64,000 nucleotides of DNA from the NCBI GenBank assembly GCA_963573305.1, contig OY754329.1, positions 19,311,200-19,375,199 on the forward strand, written 5' to 3'. The notes under the pieces are model-generated. The model did no database searches and had not been told where the DNA came from. It was given only the letters and a program-made list of their open reading frames with translations. Shown here piece after piece: positions 35,597 through 47,824 of this stretch; within the stretch, counting starts at the first letter, position 1, and each line of letters opens with the position of its first letter. A program made the position numbers and the translations under genes. Source of the DNA: Pyrrhosoma nymphula (Eukaryota; Arthropoda; Insecta; Odonata; Coenagrionidae).

Positions 35597-36513
35597 AGGC
35601 TCTCGGTAAAAGTACCAATGCTTGAAAAGTACAAAGGTGTTGGCCGATGAGGTGTTTTAAAGCCTTTTCAAGCACATCTTTGGGAACAATTGCAGGCATT
35701 TGTTATTTCCCTGGTTGAAATTGAAATTTTTTAAATGTACATCCACTGTGTTAGTGGCTCTAGAGACACCATCATGGGGCATACTATTTTGGCAAATGAT
35801 GAAAATTGCAACTTAATCATCACCATTTTCTGTGAAATGTAATTAGTCCCTGAATTGAAAAACTATTGGGAAATTCCACAGAAATTACTATCTAAGAATA
35901 CTTGTGGCTTGACCGGCTTCATTACTGACGGTTACACAAAGGAATAGTATTTATAATATGATTAAACATCTTGCAAAATATTAGCTCCTAATATTCATGA
36001 ATTCAAATGATAGGGAGATTTGAATATCTGAATTTAGCCCAAAATGGCATGGCATAAAGTCAAACTGTGAATCCAATTAATGTTGGTCTAATGGTTGGAT
36101 TTTAAAAGTAAAGACCTTTTTGTGATTAGGAGACTACCACATCAATTTTTGTATAACTTTTGGCCACATAAACATCTATTTCAGTCTCATAGCGCTCTCT
36201 TTTTTCTCAATTCTTTAAACTTAATTTGTGCTAGAATTTGAACGTAATAACTCCTTTATTAATCCCTATGACGAGGCTTAATTTTGCTGATTAGTCATTA
36301 TCCAGTACTCCGTTTGTTCCACAAAGTTAAATTAGATACAATTAACTATTTTCAATTTTCAATTTTCTCCATGAGTTGTTAATTTAAAACTTCTTCATTC
36401 GACATTGTGAACACAACAAACAAAAATATTTAGCAATGCAGGTAAACTAGAAAGCATTAGAAAGTAAAATCACAAGTGACCTGCAGGGCAAGCCACCTGT
36501 AGCTGATCTAAGA
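35597..36513. other. No gene recognised
   Basis: AT-rich sequence between the piggyBac and the second SINE, without frames or repeats I can support. Confidence 0.3.
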
Positions 36514-36527
36514 ACTCTAAAGGGTTA

Positions 36528-36900
36528 GATTAGATTGTTGTTGGGGGGGCCTTCGTCAGGAGCCCGGGCACTTAGACCTTTCTTGGTCCATTGTGCCAAC
36601 CCCTTGCCTGTCTGCCACTTGCAGACAGGGGACAAGAGCACCTCGGTAGAGGTATGGAGGATTGGCCTCCCCCTGCCTCGCCCCAGTACCAGGTATGGAG
36701 GATGTCCTCCCTCCAACCGGCCCGGTCTGGGACTCCCTCCGGCCTCCCAGTATAGGTTTGGACGGACTATCATCTCTCCATCCATGCCTGGTCGAGGTAT
36801 GGAGGAGGGTCACCCATCCAACCACCATCCGGGCCCAACGTTGCTTAACTTCGGTGTTCTGATGGGAACCGGTGTTTCAACGTGGCTAGGCCCTTGCCCT
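36528..36900 (-). mobile_element. 5S-rRNA-derived SINE (SINE3 type), copy 2
   Basis: A 373-bp second copy of the element at 7455-7828, with 5S-like head at 36805-36900, flanked by a perfect 14-bp duplication ACTCTAAAGGGTTA at 36514-36527 and 36901-36914. The main difference from copy 1 is in the middle of the body (about 36722-36765). Same strand orientation and same CAACAA-type tail. Confidence 0.9.
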
Positions 36901-36914
36901 ACTCTAAAGGGTTA

Positions 36915-39273
36915 CTAATTGGTAGCACCATGTGTGCCATTCCACTTTAACACTCAGGAAGTAAATCCAGAGTGATTGTCATGAATCTGGTGTTGCGTAT
37001 CTGTTCCTTATGAGTAGCTGTATATGTAAATTGCTTTTTGTTTATAGTTTGGAACATGGTTATTCCTATAATCGTCCTTCATGTCAAAAATCATGTGAAT
37101 TGAAGATATAAGAACCAGGAGTATATGGCCATTAAGTTGAATTATTATGGAACCACCCAAATGTGAAATAAGGGGTTACTTTTCAGCAATAAATGTCAAT
37201 GATAGATTGCATATACATCATTTGTGGCAATACCATATCTCACTGTGGTGTTTCTAAAGCCTCCACTGTATTATGGAAGCACCTAAATGTCATTCCATTT
37301 CAGCCTGTGAAGTTGTAAAAGCTCAAGAAGAAACAGGGGAAGATTTTGAAACTCCTTCTTACAAATTACCTTTGTACTTTTCTAGTGATAGTATTTTTAT
37401 GTGAGACTGCAGTACTGCCAGCAATTTGGTTGATAAAGTAAGAAACAGATTAGATCCTGACAGAGTAAGAATGTTCCATTTCATAAGCAAAAATTATCAA
37501 GTCTATTGTGATCATTTCGTGCCTTCATTCAAGAATGATTAAATTTTATCATAAAATTGAAATAGTTGCTCATTTTTGTTTGTATTTTTAAACTTAAGAT
37601 TTATATATGGCTTTGAGGTAAAGTGTATAGCTGCTTATAGGTTCATTGCATATCAAAAAGGTGTTTAACTTGATATGATTTCATTTATATATTAAGCTGT
37701 AATTAATAGGAACTGAGATTCATAATTTGGTGAAAACAGGGTTCACATTTGAAATTTGATAAAAACAAAAGAGATTTGTATAAAATAAATTTAGGGAATC
37801 AATCCATCTCAAAATAACATAAAAGCAAACTTTTGTCTTTTAGTGATCAGTGGCATGCAACATATACTCTTTAATTGTTTTTAATAAATGAAATTAATAA
37901 TAAATAATAATTATTATTTTGCTTCCATTTGTTTTTGTTTTCTTTCAGGTGAATGACCTGGGACTTATTTACGAGAGTGAACAAGGAAAATGAAGGAGAC
38001 AAAGCCTGCTCAATGTACTTGTATTAATGACAGAGCTGTGAATTGTACACCTTCTTTCCATTTCCTGTGTTAAGGAGCGAGAAATAGTGGCAAAAGATGT
38101 TGGTGAAAGTTTTCGGCATACATATTGCTGTGGTTGGTGACTTTAGCCAAACTGTTACCCTGTTTAAGTCTATATCTTCAGTATCGTGTTTAAATTGTAT
38201 TTTTGTAAGCTATTAAAAATCTTTATTTTTGCATGTAACAATCGTATCATTGTAGTAGATCTTCCATTGGCACCATTCTTTCTCAGGTAAATAAGCTTTC
38301 GCAACCATTCACTCTCTACACAGAAAGACATTTCTGTCACATAAATTCATGTATTACCTCTAGACAGGTGGCAAAACGTTCAAGTATTTTTAGATTCCCA
38401 CCTTTATACCTGTACCCAGTCCCAGAAATGCCTTTGCCATATGGTGATTAAAATTTGAGAAATTTCTTAGAACATGCTCCTTGATACAAGTGCTGACAAA
38501 ATCTCCCTCAGTCCTTTGTGGTAGTGCTAATATAGGAGCACACAGGAGTTATACCAGCATCTTTTTATCCAATAATTTGCACACCATCTGAATCATCTCC
38601 CATCAGAGTTCCTTAGACTTCTTCGTTTGTTGCTTATTTACTTCCACTGACCTCAAATTTGTCCATTTTATTTCTAAGCACTATTGCAGACCAGCCCCAA
38701 TATTTTCACGTTTCTATGTAGTACCTACTTTTTTAAGGCAAAATTTTTGTCTTTGTTTATGTGTAATTAAAATGCAAATGGCCTATCAGCAAGGGAAAAT
38801 TGTTTGAAAATTAGTGTGTAGCTGTCTGGATTGTGTCTTTTTGTGCCTCGTTTTCAATTTTTATGCATGTGTTCTTGATTCTTTTCAGACATCACCATCT
38901 GATCCATGTTGACATAGCAAACTGTAGTTTCCACAAACGTTTTTAATGCTGATAGGATGCGTGGTTCACCACACTTGGCATGTTCTATGCCTCAGAGTGC
39001 CAAAGCACATTGTACCATCATAATAAAAGTTTATGGAAACTACTAAGTTTGCTCTTTCAATATGGACATCCATTGTTTTTACTAAGTCGGAAGTGATATC
39101 ACCATCCATTTTCTGTGGTGGGAATTGGTGGGATAACCACCCTGAAATAGTGGACATAAGACGTTAGCTAATATAAAAGTGGAGTGACGTAGGTATAGTC
39201 GATGGTTGTTGCCATTGCAGTTGCCTTCCAGTTCCAGAAGTGACCTTTTAACGTGTATAATGAGGACACTTAA
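36915..39273. other. Mostly unassigned; one weak terminal-exon candidate
   Basis: A strong acceptor (poly-T then TTTCAG at 37943-37948) precedes 14 codons ending at TGA 37991-37993, with ATTAAAA-like signals near 38213. This could be a host terminal exon plus 3' UTR on the plus strand, but no upstream exon was found. Nothing else is recognised. Confidence 0.25.
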
Positions 39274-39345
39274 ACCCCTGCGGGTAGGGGGATGTAGAAT
39301 ACTCCCGCAGTGTCCCTGCTTGTCGTAAAAGGCGACTAAAAGGGT
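39274..39345. repeat. Short conserved-looking repeat word
   Basis: CCCCTGCGGGTAGGGGGATG followed by a TGTCGTAAAAGGCGACTAAA block. From memory, very similar words recur in many arthropod assemblies, but I cannot name the family. It contains a GTCGTAAAAGGCGAC near-palindrome. Confidence 0.4.
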
Positions 39346-39816
39346 TGTAAGAGAATCTGAAGAAACAAACCTTTCTGAAATGAGCTTTGATATACATAGT
39401 CCGAAATTCCATGGAGTCGTGGGGAGTTTCAATGAGTCCCACGGATTCCATGGAATTAAGTCAGTCTATGGCAAATAAGTCATTAGGTGCATTGGTTTTA
39501 ATGAATACTATCGTATGATAATAATAACAAGGAATAAGAAGTTAAGATAGGAATCCTCCTTAGTTCAGGGAAAGTAAAAGCTGAAAATAAAACCGTGGCG
39601 TTTTAGTGTTAGCAATGATTAAGTTCATTTCACAAAAAATACAACTTTTACTGAATACCATTAAATATATAATCCAATTGGTGGTACTCGCAAAACAGGT
39701 GTAGAAGCACTTAACCATTTAGGACACGAGAATCAAAATTTTAAGCGCACTAAGACAAAGAGGCATCAAAATTATGATATGTAGTTCATAGCATAAAGAA
39801 AGCTTACGTAAATATA

Positions 39817-42701
39817 GGGGAAGGACGGGCATAATGGCCATGCTAAGGGTTTTTGATTTTTTGTAGTACTTTTTAATTTATATAGAAATTCAAAAATGTG
39901 CAGTTACAATCACTGACTATCTTAGTGCGTTAGCAAATTTTTGTGTTGTTAATGAGTAAAGAAAAAGTACCAAAATAACTAATTTTCCAAAATTATGTTA
40001 ATGGCCATTATGCCCACAGGGGGGCAGGGCATGTTGGCCATCAAGTTAAAATTCGTGATTTTATTGGGGAAACAGGTTTTGAATGATACACACATTATAT
40101 CTAAGATAATGTTACTTATATTTACAATAAAAAACAACGTGTCTCATATTGCTAAAAAAAAATTTTTTTAAATACATGAATAACAATAAAGCCTAAAGTT
40201 CGTTCAAAGAAAATAAGTTTTTTAAGTCTGTTTAGTTGCAATTTTCACATAAGAAAGCGTCCTCTTGCTCGACACCAGCACAAAGTTCATGAGCCCACAA
40301 ATTACATCCTGGACACTGGACCCAACGCTCATTACAAATCGAAGCGGAAAAATTTTCAAAATAATACAAACACTCAGCATCGTCATCATCTTCATTTCTT
40401 GTTGAGTCTTAAAACAGATTTTTCTTAGTGGTCTACCCATTGGGTTTCTTAGCAGGTTTCTCGCGATGCTTATTCTTATGTCTTTTTTCTTCAATTATCT
40501 TTCGTTTCAAACATTTTTCTTTTGCTTCCTTAGCAGCCTTTTCAGCCATCAAATTATTTTTATAAGGACTTCCTGATAATAGAGCCGCACAACCTTTCTT
40601 CCGACCACTGCTCTTACGTTGTTCTTCCAAAACTCGCGGTACAGGAACAATATCTTTAGGGCTGACTGCAAAAGATGATTTTGATGTGGCAACACAACTT
40701 GGTATCAGGGACAGGTGTAGGCCAAAAACTGCATGATGGGACGACAGTCCTGTTGGTGAGTTGTTTCTCTGCAGCATTTGCTGTTGGCGCCACTGTAGCT
40801 GGTGGAAGTGGTATTTCCGTAACTTCTGCTGGTGCAAAGTCTACATCTGTAAACATGTGCTCATCTAGTGGTTCAATGCCACATGTTTTAAATCCGTGCA
40901 CTGCATTTAGTGGAGTTGCTGCTTTCATATAAGCTTCCCCGAGCAGTCGGCTGACTTGGAATTGAGTCACTACTCTTCCAGGGTTATTCCTTAAGAATCG
41001 TTAAACAGCCTGAACGTAAAATGTATTCAGGGGCCCCATAAAAGATACGTCTAACGGCTGCAGTTTATGGCTGCAATGAGGTGGGAAGCACACCACAGCT
41101 GTGTGATTATCCCTGGCCATCCTTATGAACTCGATATTTTTAGTATGGGTGGAATGCCCATCTAAGATCAGCAATACTGGTTCAAGTGCTGTGGGTTTGC
41201 TATGCATTAAAAAATGCCTGAACCATTCCACAAAAATGTCAGTCTGCATCCACCCCGTCGGTTGACAAGTGAATGCAGTTCCCGGGGGTGCTCCATCCAC
41301 CAACTCAGCCTTCATCCGAAGACGGGGAAAATTATGAAGGGGGGAATGTTGTTGCCTCCAGCTGACATACAGACCACCAATGAAGACAGAACCCCTCTTA
41401 CAGCTGAGGTTACAGACCCAACCTGTCTTCTACCCTTCAAAGCTAGGACTTTTGAGCTTTTAGACTGGACTGTAGTTAGCCCAGTCTCATCAACGTTATA
41501 GATTCGTTGGGCTGGATAGTGGTGTTTGGCTCTTTCCTCGACCAAGATGTCGAAAAATCTTTTTAACAGCAATTTGGTTAAAGCCACTTGCTCTTGCAAG
41601 GGAAGTTGCCTCAGGCATTCTCAAAGTTAAATTTGGATGGCGTCTGCGGAATCCACTGATCCAGTCTTTTCCGGCCATTCTGATCTCTGTATTAAAGTTG
41701 TGAGGAATGTTCAGTTCAGCAATTTCAAATGCTGCACACCTCAGGTCCTTAATCGTCATACCAAAAGATCTTGTCTCCAACATCAACATATGGTTACAGA
41801 TTTCCTGTTCTTGTTCCCTAGTAAATACAGATTTAAATCCTCCTAATACCTTTTTATTCTCTGTAGCATGGATGTTTTTGTTCATAACTCTCCTCTTCAA
41901 AGTATTTCTTGGAACGTTATATCTTGTTGCAGCAGTTAAGAAGGCCATACCTCCTCTTACAGCCCGTATTGCATTTGATCCAATGATTGATTTGGTTCCA
42001 TTTGATCTGGATCCCATGATTGTCTCTCTCCCTTTCGTTTGTACTTGTAAACCGTCTCTTCTAAAAAACAAACGACAAAATTAGTCAAAACTATCTTTAA
42101 AGCTGTAAAATTTACATTTGTTAAATAAAACATCCGTAAAAGAATCTTATACTAAGGTTGACATGTTTTACAATACTAAATAGCACCACGGACTGCAGTG
42201 ATTTGTATATCACACATAGTTAGATAAAAAACTATTGGACTTAAGGTAATTTAAAAATCAAAACCGAGATAAATATTGTAAGCGCGTACAATGGCCACAG
42301 CACCGGGCATATTGGCCACCTACTGGCCGTTGTGCCCACCCGGACGCCATAAACGAAAATCTACCGTCAGTTCTCAACACGCAGTGATAACCGACTCTAA
42401 CTACTGACATTTGTAGCAAAAATATCACTGTTTTGAAATGGTTACGTTTCAGAAACAAAACTCATCACTTATATGTGTAATAATTATATAAAGTGAGTGC
42501 TTACCTTAGATCGAAGATTGTGAAAGACAGAAAAACAATGATAATTCGAATTGACGTAGCTCCTTCTTCCAGTCTGCTGACAGCACTGAGGGGCTTACTA
42601 CAATGAGCTTCACGCATCCGCCACGCAATAGCAGCACTGTACATACTCAAAGCTCCTCCTGGCCAATACGCCCATGCTGGCCATTATGCCCGTCCTTCCC
42701 C
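39817..42701 (-). mobile_element. Full-length pogo-family transposon
   Basis: Perfect 24-bp inverted ends beginning GGGGAAGGACGGGCATAATG are flanked by TA at 39815-39816 and 42702-42703; total 2,885 bp. The words GGCCATTATGCCC and GGCATNTTGGCCA recur near both ends (about 40001-40041 and 42288-42345), likely transposase-binding sites. One minus-strand transposase gene fills the interior. Perfect ends with a decayed gene suggest mobilisation in trans or a fairly young copy. Confidence 0.93.
40238..42017 (-). pseudogene. pogo-family transposase with PHD-like C-terminus
   Basis: The start is ATG 42017-42015 (MGSRSNGTK), after an acceptor-like TTTTTTAG that may end a 5' UTR intron. Order: psq-type helix-turn-helix (AIRAVRGGMAFLTAATRYNV), CENP-B-like domain (GKDWISGFRRRHPNL), then the DDE core with YNVDETGL (about 41483), LDGHSTHTKN (about 41150) and QPLDVSFMGPL (about 41050), a basic linker (KEKCLKRKIIEEKRHKNK) and a final finger WVQCPGCNLWAHELCAGVE with FLCENC before TAA. 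One partner of the first Cys pair reads CLYY, so the finger is damaged. Frameshifts near 41590 and 41315, a stop at 41001, and further shifts after 40700 inactivate it. Confidence 0.9.
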
Positions 42702-42703
42702 TA

Positions 42704-43032
42704 CAGCTGAAAAGGATTTAAAATTATTATTCTGTAAGGGGAAGGTTACAGCCTTAGCAATGTGGAAATTAATTTTTAAATGAAAAAAACTTTAAAAATA
42801 TTTATATAAACATTATATGAATATTTTAAAATCCAATTATTATTGGTGCAGCTATAAACAACGATCACCATACTGCGGTGTTTTCGAAATTGCTGAATCG
42901 CAGGCTGCCATGCTGGTGGCTCTCTGCTCCAGGGTGAGTCAGCGATCGAATGCGCCTACGTTCGATTAGCGGCTATCGCCATACCCAAATGAAAAGCACT
43001 AAATCATTGGTTGCTATGCCAACCTCACCAGT
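42704..43032. other. Repeat-like DNA, no gene
   Basis: Contains TGGCTCTCTGCTCCAGGGTG at about 42920, which resembles TGGCTCTCAGCTCCGAGGTG at about 33337 inside the hAT element. They are probably two copies of one small dispersed repeat. Confidence 0.4.
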
Positions 43033-43326
43033 TGTTTATTTATTTATTTACGGGTATTAATAACCCATTTAAAAAAATAACATTACGTAATACAATGTCA
43101 AGATAGTCTAAGTTCAAGATTACACAAAAAAATACATCTCTATGTATATATATATACACATCTAATTAAAAAATGGAGTAGGTAACAATATTAATTGCAT
43201 TGGTGTGTACCTTAATTGTATCTTTGTATATCATAACAGCTTGTTCTTAAATACTACACAATATTGATCAGATAACTTTTGATCTGCATACTCGAAGATC
43301 TGTATGTATCAATATCACAATAAGTA

Positions 43327-44411
43327 CCCTAGTAGCAGAGGAGGTTGTCACAACGTTGCATCAACGTGCACAAGGTTACATGACAACCTGCACGTTGCCA
43401 CAACGTTGCATCAACGTCCAAGCACAACGTTACCAGTCGACGTTGAATCAACGTGCATGCAACGTTGACGTCAGCTATGATTTATATTATACTTTACCTG
43501 TAATTATACCAAAGGGGTTGGCAAACTGCGGCACCTTGAATTCGCGCACGTGAACATTGTCTTCACGTATAAATATATATATATTTCATTTTGAATAATG
43601 TATTCTACTAGTTAGTTGTCTGCTTGTGAACGTGAATTTGAAGAAACATGTGGGAATTGGATAAATTCTTGTGTATTCTCAGTAATATTGCATTTACATT
43701 CATACCACGTGGCAATATCGGTTGCAATTAACTAATGCCTGATAACTGTCATCGTGATTGGATTGTATTTCCTCTAACTATAATCTTGTAATCGCAATTT
43801 AAAAATTAGTTCTCGAAGTCACATTAATCCACGGGAGTAGTGATATATATACGACTTTCAAGACAATGGCTGTATAACTTCGGTGGTAAGGATGTGCGCT
43901 TAGAGCCGTAGGACGAGTAGGTCTTACCGTAATTAGATATGTACTAAGTAGTCAGGTAGATAATAGGTAGGATAATACAATGTAAATTCTTATTTCATCG
44001 CACGATAATAACATGCATTGTATTAAAGGCGTGAATTCTCTTTTTTATTTTGAGAGGGCAGGGAAGAGCCAGTGGAGAGGGCAAGGGAGTTTAAAGGGAG
44101 AAAGTTTTACCTGAGTAACTAAGAGAGAACTGTCTGTTGACAAATTATTAACATTAATGTTAATTATGGGATAATTTCATTGATGGCTAAAGCTAGGGAA
44201 ATTTTTTAACGCTGCCTTAAAATGTTTTACTGATAACGTTGCATCGATGTTGCACTGATAACGTTGCAGCAACGTGGTTTTTCGGGAAATTTGGATGTTG
44301 AGGCAACGTGCATGCAACGTTACAACAACCAACGTCAACGTTGTGTGCACTTGTACCTTTTCACATTGTAACGTTGTCACAACGTTGTGACAACTTCCTC
44401 TGCTACTAGGG
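43327..44411. mobile_element. TA-flanked element with CAACGTTG palindromes
   Basis: Inverted ends CCCTAGTAGCAGAGGAGGTT and (reverse complement of the right end) CCCTAGTAGCAGAGGAAGTT are flanked by TA at 43325-43326 and 44412-44413. Both subterminal regions (about 43345-43475 and 44225-44395) are packed with CAACGTTG, AACGTTGC and GCAACGT words. The centre is AT-rich and non-coding. It interrupts the LINE tail. A non-autonomous DNA transposon whose palindromic arrays could bind a transposase; superfamily unknown, TA target suggests the Tc1/mariner-like group. Confidence 0.82.
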
Positions 44412-44413
44412 TA

Positions 44414-45910
44414 GAGTTTGTGTCATGCATTAGTCTTGATAATGGCGAAAAGAAAGAATAATTAGTAGGGTGATGTGGGGTACAAAAAATTGTAGGATTT
44501 CTGATACCACTTGTTGGAACCTTGAAATTGATGGCCTGTAGTAATTCAGGTGTATCTATGGAATTCATTATTATTTTGTGCAAAAATATATAACCATGAT
44601 TCTTTCTACATATATAAAGAGGTTCTTCATTCAATATGGAGAGGATACTCTGATTGTCCAAATTTTGAAGTCCAAACCTCTACCTCAAAAACTTAACAAA
44701 TTTACATTGTACGCTTTCAATTTCTTTTACGTGAACTCTGTAATAAGGTGACCAGACACAAGAACAATATTCAATAATGGGTCTGACTAGAGAAACATAT
44801 AACAACTTCAAACAGTATATATTTTTAAAATCACGAAAAAACCTGAAAATAAACCCTAAGGTTGTTAAGGCCTTAGCTTGACTTAGGGAAAAGAGTAAAT
44901 TAAATTGAAGCTTGGTATCTAAAGTGACCCCTAAGTCCTTTATGAAATTAACCTTCTTCACAGTACTTTCCTTTATGGTGTATCGGTAATCAATAGATTC
45001 TAGCTAGATTCTAAATGATATATAGTAACATTTATTAATATTCAAGGCCATTGCGTTATCTTCGCTCCATGCTATCAATCCTTCCAAGCTCTTCTGTAAC
45101 ATATAACAATCATCAATTGAATTTATAGTTGCAAAAATTTTTAAATCGTCAGCATATAGCAAGTACTGGGATGGCCTAACACTAGAACCAACATCATTGA
45201 TAAATATGTAGAACAACAAGGGCCCCTTACCCTTGTGGGACCCTTAGTATCCTCTCATATGAGGATGGTAAGGATCACAACATACAAAGGGATCTTCAAT
45301 ACACAAGAAATATTAATTGAATTATAAAAAGCTGGTTCAAAATACTCTGAAGTTATTGGATATAGTATTAACTAGACCGAAAAACAAAAGACTGTCCACA
45401 TTGTGTTTGTTCAGGGTATGAATAAATACTATACTTGAGTGGGAAGCCGAGTCTTAAGCAAGTGTATTGCACCTATTTGAATCCGACAAATTATTATCGC
45501 CTAATAACAGAATCTCACTATAATCACTGGTTAACCTAATAATTTCTATACTGGAGCCATATGCATCAAATTATGAACGGGGTGGAGTTAGAATAAAAGT
45601 TTCATATTTTCAGTACGAATACACCCAAAAACCTGTTCAATTTTCTCACATAGGGCCATGATTTCACAGGAGTTAATAGTGGATTTGACTGCTATTAATA
45701 CACCTCTCCCTGACTCTCAGATGAGGTGGAAATATTATGGTCTCTCCTAAAAGTATTGCAATCAGGCCAGTTGAGTTCAAATGGTGAAACATCACTAGTC
45801 AGCCATGTTTGAGCAAATACAATTATATCTATTACAATAGCATTATGGGAAAAGGGGTCATCAAGCTTCTTTTTCAAACCCTGGACATTTTGGTGAGGAG
45901 AGGAGTACAC
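44414..45910 (-). pseudogene. LINE endonuclease and reverse transcriptase fragments
   Basis: Minus strand, 5' to 3': an AP-endonuclease start with NVQGLKKKL and FAQTWLTSDV (about 45890-45800); a gap; a degraded RVPQG box (about 45235); LLYADDLKIF, the catalytic YADD, at about 45160; LNINKCYYISF; then IKDLGVTLD and YVSLVRPIIEYCSCVWSP (about 44800); finally the tail ELLQAINFKVP...TNYSFFSPLSRLM. Frameshifts near 45230, 45000 and 44670. The protein nicks target DNA and primes reverse transcription of LINE RNA. This fragment is inactive. Confidence 0.8.
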
Positions 45911-45999
45911 AAAAGGTACATCTCTCAGAACCCAGTTTTTTTAGTTTACCAGCCATAACCACAGCTCAAGGAATAAGTGAAGTTGAGGGGAAATTAATA

Positions 46000-46615
46000 C
46001 CGTAGAATGGGGTGAAAAGGGACACTTGAGTTCTCCAGTGATAATTTCTTTGGTAAGACTAAGGCTTAGAGCCCTCATACCTCATTTCTTTCAATAATGC
46101 TGTTGTGGAGTCATCCAAAGTGTCAGTGTCATTATTATCTGTGTTCTGTAGGGAGCCGGTCCAGCATCTTTCGGGATTGAAATGGAATTGTTCCACATTT
46201 TCTAAAGCCCGCAATATTATTTTTCTTAGCATTTCCTTGGATTTTATTGCTCAGCTGCTTGAGAAGATGAGGAAATGAATCCTTTGCAATAGATAACTGC
46301 TTCCTACCTGGACCCTTCTTCCATTTCAACAAAATTTGTCTCAATGCCATCTTCAATGGAGAAAAAAGCCAGGTCAAGTGGCTGTGACAAAAGTGTAGAA
46401 TCACTTGGTAAAAAGACGAACTCTTTTAGGCACAACTCAATTGCACTGATTATTAAGTGTGAGGGCAAATTGTCTCCTAGCAGGATTTTCCTTGCAGGTA
46501 ATGTTGATGCATACGGTATAACTATGCTTTTGATCCAATCTTGGAAACGATGAATTAAACTAACCCGATGCTCTCCTAATGTATCTGGCATTAATGGGTC
46601 CCCCAGCTGTCATAT
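46000..46615 (-). pseudogene. Second pogo-like transposase fragment
   Basis: Two overlapping minus frames (46591-46304, 46404-46135) carry the last part of a pogo-like DDE domain: ARKILLGDNLPSHLIIS with the second Asp, then VFLPSDSTLLSQPLDLAFF with the third, followed by KKNNIAGFRKCGTIPF, the usual post-catalytic segment. A candidate terminus CCGTAGAATGGGGTGAAAAG follows TA at 45998-45999. The partner end to the right was not found. The fragment differs in sequence from the 39.8-42.7 kb element, so it is a separate lineage. Confidence 0.72.
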
Positions 46616-46919
46616 AAATGCAATGCGTTGCACACCATGTATTCTGGGAGAAGCGCTCAATCACCTGTTCCAGCATAAATCAATGATGTTTAGGTTTTTG
46701 TGCTGTATACAACACGATCAGGGTATTTAACACCACGCTTGGCAATAATTTGTTTACGCCCTGGGTCATCGCTCAAACAATGATACCCAGAAACAAGTAA
46801 GAACAATCATATTCCCAAAAAATAATACATTCAGCATAAATATTACTTTTTAAATCAAAAGCCACTCTTCCTACCAAATCGAGTTCTTCATGATAGTGCC
46901 TTTTCAGGACTTCTGACTT

Positions 46920-47380
46920 ATTTGTATATTACCCACATCTACTGGGGGAGGAACAATCGGAAGAACTTCCTCCTCATGACTTCCAACTGCCTCGACCAAC
47001 TCATCATCCTGCAGGAGACAAACATTGTGGATTACAAGCAAGCTTCAGTAAACTCCGGCACTTGTCATGGCAAGCTTCTCCCTCAAACTGCGAAACCTTC
47101 CCTTTAAGATGCCAAATGTTCTTTCAATGTTTTGCCTGGCCTGGGTAACCTGCAGTTGAAATTTATTTGGGCAGATGTCGGGTACCCATTGTCCCTGAAG
47201 GGGACCATCATGTGGGGGTGGATGGCATATGCACCATCCCCCAATAGGTGGCAGTCATTTGGAAAATACGCCTCCCCGGTTTCCATGTACTCGGCGATAG
47301 CAGAGTTCTTCAAAACGCGTGCATCATGCATAGAGGCAGCATAAGCAATGGGTGAAGCACACCAAGTCTTTACACACCGC
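46920..47380 (-). pseudogene. HARBI1-like (PIF/Harbinger) transposase C-terminal exon
   Basis: Preceded by an acceptor (TTTTTACAG ending at 47381), the minus frame reads SMHDARVLKNS, YFPNDCHLLGDGAYAIHPHM with the family's conserved GD-x-AY block, then after a frameshift near 47110 ERTFGILKGRFRSLREKL, the final catalytic Glu region. An in-frame TGA follows in SAGVY, and the frame fades near 46920. The N-terminal half is missing here. The HARBI1-like gene at 56.3-57.6 kb has the complementary N-terminal half but is a different copy. Confidence 0.8.
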
Positions 47381-47400
47381 CTGTAAAAAGAAAATGTACG

Positions 47401-47697
47401 TTAGGCGAGGTACTTCAGGGGTAAAGACACCTCAATAAAACTGCTGTGGCTATCCTGAATACTATATCCACACCCAGCACTTCCATAGTCACGACAGAGA
47501 GCGACTTCCTCCAGTATTGTTATTAGGGAAAGAAGCCGCTTTGAGGCAAAGGTCAAGCGCCCCTCACTCTGCCAGACAGTGAATCTTTCATGCTCCTCCA
47601 CACCAGGATTAGGAGAGAGCAGACACTCCCGACAACGCTCACACTTCGTGCTCTTCAAAACTTTCCTGGCAACACCCAGAAAAGAATGGGAGTACAC
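47401..47697 (-). pseudogene. Possible P-element/THAP9-type transposase C-terminus
   Basis: A 98-codon minus frame has KCERCRECLLSPN, then FTVWQSEGRLTFASKRLL and SLITILEEV. Cys pairs followed by a GxLxxxS block are typical of the tail of P-type transposases. No THAP domain or DDE core is seen, and the frame stops at 47401 next to the Harbinger fragment. The call rests on a short pattern. Confidence 0.35.
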
Positions 47698-47824
47698 ACG
47701 TAGGAGTAGTCACACTGCAATGTGTGTGATCAGTCGCTGACCTATGGGATGGCTGGACCAAGCATTCAGGAGGGACTCCCTTCTCTATGATGGAATCCAA
47801 GATTTTCTGGAACTTGAGACTCAA

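Larger units (their letters stand above)
43033..45910 (-). mobile_element. Non-LTR retrotransposon (Jockey/CR1-like), interrupted
   Basis: On the minus strand: an AP-endonuclease start (45910-45695), RT motifs (45240-45004), the RT thumb/C-terminus (44961-44680) and a conserved LINE tail (44661-44412). There is then a 1,085-bp DNA-element insertion (43327-44411), and the LINE resumes to a (TAAA)n-type 3' end at about 43033-43060. Most of the endonuclease and the N-terminal RT are deleted. The simple A-rich tail and domain order define the class; clade assignment is approximate. Confidence 0.8.

Noticed and set aside
37949..37993. Host terminal exon
   Set aside because: A strong acceptor but only 14 codons and no partner exon; kept only as a remark in the intergenic entry.
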